From: JANMDU01 sp031418715
GTDB lineage: Bacteria; Pseudomonadota; Gammaproteobacteria; Burkholderiales; Burkholderiaceae_C
Assembly (NCBI GenBank): GCA_031418715.1
Contig: JANOJL010000023.1
Location: 31,708-95,707 of the forward strand
Direction: 5' to 3'
DNA: 64,000 bases
A program made the position numbers and the translations under genes. Shown piece after piece: positions 58,531-64,000 of the stretch (its first letter is position 1; each line of letters opens with the position of its first letter). The notes under the pieces were generated by a model. That model saw only the letters and a program-made list of their open reading frames with translations, had not been told where the DNA came from and made no database searches.

Positions 58531-61005
58531 ATGTCCCAACTCTTTGCGCAGGCCGCCTTGGTCGTACCGTTTGAGAACTTAAGAAACAGCGATGTCGAGT
58601 CGGTTGGCGGTAAAAACGCCAGCCTTGGCGAGATGATTTCGCAACTGCCGACGGGGGTGAAAGTGCCCACTGGCTTTGCAACCACGGCGCATGCCTTTCG
58701 TGAGTTTTTGAAGCACGGCGGGCTGGATCAGAAAATCAACGACAAGCTGGCTGCGCTGGATACCGAAGATGTACGCGCGCTGGCTCAGATGGGCGCGGAG
58801 ATTCGCGCTTTGGTGGAAGCCCAGCCCTTCCCGGCGGATTTGCAAAAAGCCATTTCTGAAGCCTACGCTACGCTGTCTGGCGGCTCCACAACAGCGAGCT
58901 TTGCTGTGCGCTCGTCTGCCACGGCAGAAGACTTGCCCGATGCATCGTTTGCCGGTCAGCAAGAATCTTTCCTCAACGTGATGGGCATTGAAGAAGTGCT
59001 GCACAAGATGAAAGAAGTGTTTGCCAGTCTCTACAATGACCGCGCAATTTCTTATCGCGTCCATAAGGGCTTTGCGCATGCCGACGTGGCACTCAGCGCC
59101 GGCGTGCAGCGCATGGTGCGCTCGGATCTGGGCACAGCGGGCGTGATGTTCACGATTGATACTGAGAGCGGTTTTGATCAAGTGGTGTTCATCACCGCCA
59201 GCTACGGCTTGGGTGAGACGGTGGTGCAGGGCGCCGTGAACCCCGATGAGTTTTACGTGCACAAGCCGATGCTGGCCGCGGGCAATCGCGCCACGATTCG
59301 CCGTAATCTAGGCTCGAAGCTCTCGCAGATGGTGTTTGCCACGCCGGATGAGAAAAAACAAACAGGCAAGCTCGTCAAAACCATCGACGTACCCACCGAG
59401 CAACGCAATCGCTACTGCCTCACAGATGCTGATGTCGAGCAGCTCGCCAAATACGCCGTGATCATTGAGCAACACTATGGCCGCGCGATGGATATTGAAT
59501 GGGGAAAAGACGGTAACGACGGTCAGCTCTACATTCTGCAAGCGCGCCCTGAGACGGTGAAAAGCCAGCAAAAAGGCAAAGTGGAGCAGCGCTACAAGCT
59601 GAAGAGTCGCGGTGCGGTGCTCGCCGAAGGCCGTGCGATTGGCCAAAAGATCGGCACCGGCCCGGTGCGCCTTGTGCATTCGATTGCTGAGATGGATCAA
59701 GTCCAACCCGGCGATGTGCTCGTGACCGACATGACCGATCCCAACTGGGAGCCCGTGATGAAACGCGCCTCAGCCATCGTCACCAACCGAGGCGGGCGCA
59801 CCTGCCACGCCGCCATCATTGCCCGCGAGCTGGGCATTCCGGCGGTGGTGGGCTGCGGCGATGCTACTGAATTGCTCAAGCAAGGCACGTTAGTTACCGT
59901 GAGCTGCGCCGAGGGAGATACCGGCTTCATCTACGACGGCCTGCTCGATACCGAAATCACTGAAGTGCAGCGCGGCACCATGCCCGAGATCAAGACGAAG
60001 ATCATGATGAACGTGGGCAACCCGCAGCTCGCCTTTGACTTTGCGCAAATGCCCAATCAAGGTGTGGGCTTGGCGCGGCTGGAATTCATCATCAACAACA
60101 ACATCGGCGTGCATCCCAAAGCCATTTTGGATTACCCGGCTGTGGATGCTGATTTGAAGAAAGCCGTGGAGAGCGTGGCGCGCGGCCATGCTTCGCCCCG
60201 CGCTTTTTATGTGGACAAAGTGGCCGAAGGCATCGCCACGATTGCGGCAGCCTTTTGGCCGAAACCTGTGATCGTGCGCCTCTCAGATTTCAAGAGCAAT
60301 GAATACCGCAAGCTCATCGGCGGCTCACGCTACGAGCCTGAAGAAGAAAATCCAATGCTCGGCTTCCGTGGTGCAGCGCGCTACATCAGCGCAGAGTTCG
60401 GCGAAGCCTTCGCGATGGAATGCGAAGCCCTGCGCCGCGTGCGCAACGACATGGGCTTGACCAACGTGGAGATCATGGTGCCCTTCGTGCGCACGCTGGG
60501 GCAGGCGAAGGCGGTGAATAAGTTGCTCTCTAAGCAGGGTTTGGCAAGAGGATCATTGCCTTTAAATGCTATTAATTCAGTAGCATCTAGCGCAGATAAT
60601 ATAACGGGTAGTGGCCAATTTGGCTTAAAAAATCCAGATCAAGCATTACGTCACATCATGATGTGCGAAATCCCCAGCAACGCCATCCTCGCCACGCAAT
60701 TCCTCGAATACTTCGACGGCTTCTCCATTGGCTCTAACGATCTAACCCAGCTCACCCTCGGCCTTGATCGCGACAGCGGCCTAGAAATTCTCGCCAAAGA
60801 CTTCGACGAACGCGACCCCGCCGTGAAAGCCATGCTCTCCATGGCCATCAATGCCTGCAAAGCCCAAGGCAAATACGTCGGCATCTGCGGCCAAGGCCCC
60901 AGCGATCATCCTGATTTTGCGCAATGGTTGGCAGATGAGGGCATCAGCTCCATTTCGCTGAACCCGGATACGGTGGTGGCGACTTGGCAGGCATTGGCGA
61001 GCTAG
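58531..61005 (+). CDS. ppsA: Phosphoenolpyruvate synthase
   Basis: 824 residues against about 790-800 for most relatives. It makes PEP from pyruvate and ATP. Order: ATP-grasp N-terminal domain (SVGGKNASLGEMI; FAVRSSATAEDLPDASFAGQ), swivelling phosphohistidine domain with GGRTCHAAIIARELG (His426), and C-terminal PEP-binding barrel (EEENPMLGFRGAARYI, SIGSNDLTQLTLGLDRD, GICGQGPSDHPDFA). A palindromic repeat inserts about 22 residues at 678-699 (LNAINSVASSADNITGSGQF), in a surface stretch of the barrel, accounting for the extra length. Regulated by PpsR, encoded nearby. Confidence 0.97.
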   Translation: MSQLFAQAALVVPFENLRNSDVESVGGKNASLGEMISQLPTGVKVPTGFATTAHAFREFLKHGGLDQKINDKLAALDTEDVRALAQMGAEIRALVEAQPFPADLQKAISEAYATLSGGSTTASFAVRSSATAEDLPDASFAGQQESFLNVMGIEEVLHKMKEVFASLYNDRAISYRVHKGFAHADVALSAGVQRMVRSDLGTAGVMFTIDTESGFDQVVFITASYGLGETVVQGAVNPDEFYVHKPMLAAGNRATIRRNLGSKLSQMVFATPDEKKQTGKLVKTIDVPTEQRNRYCLTDADVEQLAKYAVIIEQHYGRAMDIEWGKDGNDGQLYILQARPETVKSQQKGKVEQRYKLKSRGAVLAEGRAIGQKIGTGPVRLVHSIAEMDQVQPGDVLVTDMTDPNWEPVMKRASAIVTNRGGRTCHAAIIARELGIPAVVGCGDATELLKQGTLVTVSCAEGDTGFIYDGLLDTEITEVQRGTMPEIKTKIMMNVGNPQLAFDFAQMPNQGVGLARLEFIINNNIGVHPKAILDYPAVDADLKKAVESVARGHASPRAFYVDKVAEGIATIAAAFWPKPVIVRLSDFKSNEYRKLIGGSRYEPEEENPMLGFRGAARYISAEFGEAFAMECEALRRVRNDMGLTNVEIMVPFVRTLGQAKAVNKLLSKQGLARGSLPLNAINSVASSADNITGSGQFGLKNPDQALRHIMMCEIPSNAILATQFLEYFDGFSIGSNDLTQLTLGLDRDSGLEILAKDFDERDPAVKAMLSMAINACKAQGKYVGICGQGPSDHPDFAQWLADEGISSISLNPDTVVATWQALAS
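60566..60627 (+). repeat. Palindrome-headed repeat element, copy 23 (inside ppsA)
   Basis: Forward orientation: ATGCTATTAATTCAGTAGC, ATCTAGCGCAGATAATATAA, CGGGTAGTGGCCAATTTGGC, TTA. A nearly complete copy, in frame. Confidence 0.9.
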
Positions 61006-61030
61006 ATAGAAGCATGGTTCAGTCTTATTC

Positions 61031-61222
61031 GTGAAATTAAAATTGGAGACGCCAAAGACAGTAAAAAAAATCGATGTGCGCTTATAGATTGATCCTGAGC
61101 TACACGAACGTCTAAAAGCTATGGCAGATTTTCATCAAAGGGATTTGTCTAGCATAGCGGCGGACTATCTTGAGCGAGCGATAGTGGGTGAGTTTTACTT
61201 GTTTGATCGCACAATTCTGTGA
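61031..61222 (+). pseudogene. Ribbon-helix-helix (CopG-like) gene with an in-frame stop
   Basis: One open frame of 64 codons from GTG 61031 to TGA 61220, interrupted only by TAG at 61085-61087: KTVKKIDVRL, stop, IDPELHERLKAMADFHQRDL and SSIAADYLERAIVGEFY. The pattern of basic N-terminus, DVRL-x-ID-PEL and helix is that of small RHH antitoxins or regulators. A single base change could restore it. Adjacent to a complete toxin-antitoxin pair. Confidence 0.6.
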
Positions 61223-61259
61223 CGAGCACATCGCTTTGGCGTGAAGAAGTAAGTTGCTT

Positions 61260-61586
61260 CTAAACGCTAAAAAGTTGCGAATGTGTACCCGCTCTCACGA
61301 ACTGAATATGCTCCAGCAAGCCTTCCACATGAAGCCGATAGATCAGCAAAAAATCACCGCCAATATGGCATTCGCGGTGATCTGACCATTCGCCTTTGAG
61401 GGCGTGATCTAGCCACTCAGCACCTAGTGGTGCATCGTTGGCCACCAACAGCATCATCGCTTCTTTGAGGCTGGCCATGTCGTAGCGACCACTGTGCGTC
61501 AGCGATTGCCAGTCTTTCAGAAATTGCTTCGTGAAGCTGCTGGTGCGTGGTGGCTTTGCGCGCTTGCTGGTCTTAGCTGCTTTCAT
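61260..61586 (-). CDS. Type II toxin, YafQ/RelE family mRNA interferase
   Basis: 108 residues. RelE-fold features: FTKQFLKDWQSLTHSGRYD at the start, GEWSDHRECHIGGDFLLIYR (catalytic His/Asp/Arg region) and a final histidine (RAGTHSQLF). The N-terminal 15 residues are a basic extension. The toxin would cut mRNA in the ribosome unless bound by the antitoxin. Its ATG overlaps the antitoxin stop by four bases. Confidence 0.88.
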   Translation of the reverse strand: MKAAKTSKRAKPPRTSSFTKQFLKDWQSLTHSGRYDMASLKEAMMLLVANDAPLGAEWLDHALKGEWSDHRECHIGGDFLLIYRLHVEGLLEHIQFVRAGTHSQLFSV

Positions 61587-61915
61587 GCGGCCAGGCTGCG
61601 AGTGCGGGGCTTGGCAGGGCGTTTGACTTTACTGTTGACTTGAGTGGCAGTGCCAGCATCTAAAGCAGCAAACAATTGTTGCGCATCTGCAAAGCTTGAT
61701 CTGCTCACGGCCATTGCACGCGCTTCACGCATGGCCGCTTGAGTCTCAGCGTTGGGTACTTTCAACTCGAGTGGCCAAGCTTGTTCACTGGCTATGCGTT
61801 TGAGCAGCAACCGAACGGCATCCGAGAGACTCAATCCCATGGCTTCTAAAGCAGAGCTAGCCTCTGCTTTGAGAGCTTCATCAACGCGAATGTGGAGCAT
61901 GGTGCTGGTGGTCAT
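61583..61915 (-). CDS. Type II antitoxin, RelB/DinJ family
   Basis: 110 residues from the ATG at 61915; an upstream ATG at 61951 lies inside the operator palindrome. The N-terminal ribbon-helix-helix is LHIRVDEALKAEASSALEAM then GLSLSDAVRLLLKRIA, as in DinJ. The C-terminal part is Ala/Lys-rich and should wrap the toxin. Binds the palindrome upstream to repress its own operon. Confidence 0.88.
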   Translation of the reverse strand: MTTSTMLHIRVDEALKAEASSALEAMGLSLSDAVRLLLKRIASEQAWPLELKVPNAETQAAMREARAMAVSRSSFADAQQLFAALDAGTATQVNSKVKRPAKPRTRSLAA

Positions 61916-61938
61916 GAGGGATTCCTTTAACTGGCCAT

Positions 61939-61964
61939 AAGTGTATCTCATTTGAGATGCACTT
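61939..61964. promoter_or_regulatory. Operator of the toxin-antitoxin operon
   Basis: Inverted repeat AAGTGTATCTC-ATTT-GAGATGCACTT, one mismatch in 11-base arms, 24 bases before the antitoxin start. Confidence 0.75.
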
Positions 61965-61997
61965 GCATTCTTGTTTGTTCAAATGTCCCCATTCCTC

Positions 61998-62987
61998 TCA
62001 CCCACTCACCGCCACAGTCTGCCCCCGAGTCTTCCACATCGAGTAGATCACGCCGCCTGCGATCAGACCGAAGGTGACGGAGAGGGAAATCACGGGCGGG
62101 ATTTTGCCGATGATGCCGACCAAGAAGATTTTGGTGCCGATGAAGACCAAAACCAAGGCGAGCGCGTATTTGAGGTACTTGAAGCGGTGAATCATGGCTG
62201 CCAACGCGAAGTAAAGCGCACGCAATCCTAGGATGGCGAAGATGTTGCTGGTGTAGACGATGAACGGATCGGTGGTGATCGCAAAAATTGCAGGCACAGA
62301 GTCCACCGCGAACACCAGATCAACAAACTCAATCAACATCAGTGCTAAAAACAATGGCGTGGCATGGCGCACCACTTTGCCAGTCGCAGGGTCAGGCTCG
62401 TGGACGAAAAATGCATTGCCCCGCACGCCTTCTGTGACCCGCATGCGTTTACGCATAAATTTCAGGAGCGGGTTGTTGGCAATATCAGGCATGTTGTCTG
62501 CAATGATCCACATCTTGATGCCAGTGAGTACCAAGAATGCGCCAAACAAATACAAAATCCAGCTGAACTGAGTCACCAAGGCAGCGCCCAGGCCGATCAT
62601 GATGGCGCGCAATACGATCACGCCTAAGATGCCCCAAAACAGCACGCGGTGTTGGTATTGGCGCGGAATAGCAAAGTAAGTGAAGATCAGCGCAATGACG
62701 AACACGTTGTCCATCGACAGTGATTTTTCAATCAGGTAGCCGGTGAAGTATTCCATGCCGCTTTGCGCACCCAAGTACCACCAGAGCCAGCCGCCAAATG
62801 CAGCGGCAATACCGATGTAACCCGCAGACAGCCACAGGCTTTCCTTGACCTCAATCTCGCGATCCTCTTTGTGCAAGACGCCCAAATCCAACGCCAATAG
62901 CGTGACGACGATGGCGATGAAGCTCAGCCAAAGCCAGGTGGCTTGCCCGAGAAATGAGGTGTTTAGAAACGCAAGGATGCTGTCCAA
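61998..62987 (-). CDS. TerC/Alx family membrane protein
   Basis: 329 residues, about nine hydrophobic segments. Family hallmarks: LALDLGVLHKEDREIEVKES, YFTGYLIEKSLSMDNVFVIA, HRVLFWGILGVIVLRAIMIG, and the second repeat FVDLVFAVDSVPAIFAITTD. TerC/Alx proteins export manganese (Alx) or confer tellurite resistance. Acidic residues in the LSMDN and FAVDS motifs are intact. No manganese riboswitch of the yybP-ykoY type was recognised upstream; instead a large palindrome is present. Confidence 0.9.
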   Translation of the reverse strand: MDSILAFLNTSFLGQATWLWLSFIAIVVTLLALDLGVLHKEDREIEVKESLWLSAGYIGIAAAFGGWLWWYLGAQSGMEYFTGYLIEKSLSMDNVFVIALIFTYFAIPRQYQHRVLFWGILGVIVLRAIMIGLGAALVTQFSWILYLFGAFLVLTGIKMWIIADNMPDIANNPLLKFMRKRMRVTEGVRGNAFFVHEPDPATGKVVRHATPLFLALMLIEFVDLVFAVDSVPAIFAITTDPFIVYTSNIFAILGLRALYFALAAMIHRFKYLKYALALVLVFIGTKIFLVGIIGKIPPVISLSVTFGLIAGGVIYSMWKTRGQTVAVSG

Positions 62988-63062
62988 GATGTTCTCCAGA
63001 GTGGGTTGTTTTGGTTTTAAAAAGAATGCCTGAACTTATTGGGGCACGGTGCTCGCATTAGT

Positions 63063-63095
63063 AATGCACCATACGGCTTAGCCGTATGGTGCATT
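63063..63095. repeat. Perfect 33-base palindrome upstream of the TerC gene
   Basis: Arms of 16 bases (AATGCACCATACGGCT and its complement) around a single T. Resembles REP-like extragenic palindromes. It could also end transcription or bind a regulator; no T run follows. Confidence 0.7.
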
Positions 63096-63128
63096 GAAAT
63101 CTGCTAACGCGATGGTAGGCAAGAAACT

Positions 63129-63401
63129 TTAGTCAAAGATTTCATTTAGCCACGATTTCTTGCGCTGTCCCTGCCCCTGCAAATGCCTGTTACCTCGGAA
63201 ATCAGAGTCATCAAAATCAGGGCGAGAGGTTTGCTGCACCGGGCTGGATTGCCGAGGTGTCTGAGAAGCGGAGCGCTCGATGATTTTGTCGAGTTCGCCG
63301 CGGTCTAGCCAAACACCTCGGCAGCTAGGGCAGTAATCTATCTCCACGCCATCGCGAGCGCTCAGAACCAAGCTGGATTCAGCACAGGAGGGGCACTTCA
63401 T
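63129..63401 (-). CDS. Small zinc-ribbon (TFIIB-type) protein
   Basis: 90 residues from the ATG at 63401. The zinc ribbon has CPSC at residues 3-6 and CPSCRGVWLDRGELDKII at 24-41. The remaining tail is polar and disordered-looking. Such proteins bind zinc; their role is unknown. It follows the RaiA-like gene by 28 bases on the same strand. Confidence 0.8.
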   Translation of the reverse strand: MKCPSCAESSLVLSARDGVEIDYCPSCRGVWLDRGELDKIIERSASQTPRQSSPVQQTSRPDFDDSDFRGNRHLQGQGQRKKSWLNEIFD

Positions 63402-63429
63402 TTTGTTCCTTAAAAAATGTCTTAGAAAT

Positions 63430-63783
63430 TTAGATTGCAAACGTTTGTGTTTTGCTGGTGTTGCGCAGTGCGCCTCGACGGTTCGAGTTTTTGCGCCTCC
63501 AAATACGCAGCAGAGTTTGATTGGCACGCGACAGGGCATGCTCCAGCGCGCCGCGCCAATCTTGCGCGAGGGAGGTGATGACCACCGTGCCCACGGTGTC
63601 TGTTTTGAGTTCAATGCGGCAGCGCTTGTCTACGCCGCCATGAGGGCCGTTGATGTCGGTCAGATTCACCTTGGCATCTGAAATCAGCCAAGCCATGCGG
63701 CGCATCACAAAGCTCAAACGGCTGAGCGATACTTCCTGCATTTTTGAGCCTTCGGGGTCATTGGATTCAAATTTAACTTGCAT
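63430..63783 (-). CDS. HPF/RaiA-like ribosome-associated factor
   Basis: 117 residues from the ATG at 63783, giving MQVKFESNDPEGSKMQEVSL at the start. It has the beta-alpha-beta-beta-beta-alpha outline of the sigma-54 modulation/RaiA family, with VRRMAWLISDAKVNLTDING-type central segment, KRCRIELKTDTVGTVVITS and a basic tail. May bind ribosomes in stationary phase. Identification rests on fold-like patterns and is only moderate. Confidence 0.65.
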   Translation of the reverse strand: MQVKFESNDPEGSKMQEVSLSRLSFVMRRMAWLISDAKVNLTDINGPHGGVDKRCRIELKTDTVGTVVITSLAQDWRGALEHALSRANQTLLRIWRRKNSNRRGALRNTSKTQTFAI

Positions 63784-63884
63784 GATGGATCTCCTGATCG
63801 GGTTGGACATGGATGCAATGTAGGCGAACATTCATTTCTAATAAAGAAGATAATTATTGAATCTAACTTCTAAAAAAACTGAAT

Positions 63885-64000
63885 ATGAACCAAGATTTCA
63901 ACTACAAGCACTTGTTTTACTTTTGGGTGGTGGCCAAAGAGGGCGGAATGGTGCGGGCGGCGGATCGCCTGAATATGTCGGTGCAAACGGTGAGCAGCCA
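63885..64000 (+). CDS. LysR-family regulator, NhaR-like (start only)
   Basis: 38 residues visible, cut by the window edge: NYKHLFYFWVVAKEGGMVRA then ADRLNMSVQTVSSQ. This is a winged helix-turn-helix start of LysR type, closest in pattern to NhaR regulators (NYKHLYYFW). Divergent from the RaiA-like gene. Upstream 100 bases are AT-rich with no clear operator. Confidence 0.8.
   Translation, partial: MNQDFNYKHLFYFWVVAKEGGMVRAADRLNMSVQTVSS

Noticed and set aside
62988..63128. yybP-ykoY manganese riboswitch before the TerC gene
   Set aside because: None of the conserved riboswitch loops were found; only the palindrome is present.

Overview
This 64 kb chromosomal segment looks like it comes from a betaproteobacterium of the order Burkholderiales, most like Comamonadaceae. 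The evidence is the SRP RNA type, AddAB-like rather than RecBCD nuclease genes, long-type QueF, a nitrate/nitrite locus with a PP2C-kinase fusion, DUF3034 and ZapE. No rRNA, tRNA, prophage, insertion sequence or CRISPR array was seen. The left edge cuts nirB and the right edge cuts a LysR/NhaR-type regulator gene.

Layout. 1-5.9 kb: nitrate assimilation (nirB, an S4 pseudouridine-synthase-like gene, a phosphatase-kinase fusion, a NarK-type transporter), with two matching sigma-54 plus NtrC-like promoters. 6-7.6 kb: rpsF-priB-rpsR-rplI. 7.6-11.2 kb: a degenerate GGDEF membrane sensor, rpoH with a CIRCE operator, and trxA. 11.3-18.2 kb: addB/addA-like genes and a solitary HNH nuclease. 18.2-24.4 kb: SRP RNA, GNAT, a DeoR divergon, rpmBG, a decayed DUF2867 gene with its epimerase and SRPBCC partners, and a GbsR-like regulator with a membrane protein. 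24.6-33.4 kb: 2-oxoglutarate dehydrogenase operon with three uncharacterised genes coupled into it, then zapE. 33.4-39.5 kb: two ECF sigma/anti-sigma pairs with exported ferritin-like, cytochrome, DUF3034, globin and cupredoxin proteins. 39.5-50.7 kb: mostly housekeeping (queF, yaaA, rho, trmJ, cysE, mog, darP) plus a LysM/FecR surface protein. 50.7-61 kb: dienelactone hydrolase, ZIP transporter, PstS, sulfurtransferase, EamA, the ppsR/ppsA pair, and dusC between two gene remnants. 61-64 kb: a RelBE-type toxin-antitoxin pair, TerC, a zinc-ribbon protein and an RaiA-like protein.

The most striking feature is a family of about 60-bp palindrome-headed repeats, 23 copies in both orientations. About nine lie between genes; fourteen lie inside or overlap coding sequence without destroying the reading frame. 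They add internal peptides to AddA (three times), AddB, OdhB, TrmJ, a sulfurtransferase and PpsA, form most of four signal peptides, and supply two start codons. This resembles a protein-invading palindromic element.

A second strong candidate system is the ECF locus at 33.4-39.5 kb. Both divergent operons carry the same promoter, ATCCAA-N14-CGTATT, so one sigma factor probably switches on a complete exported redox/heme module together with its own gene and anti-sigma gene.
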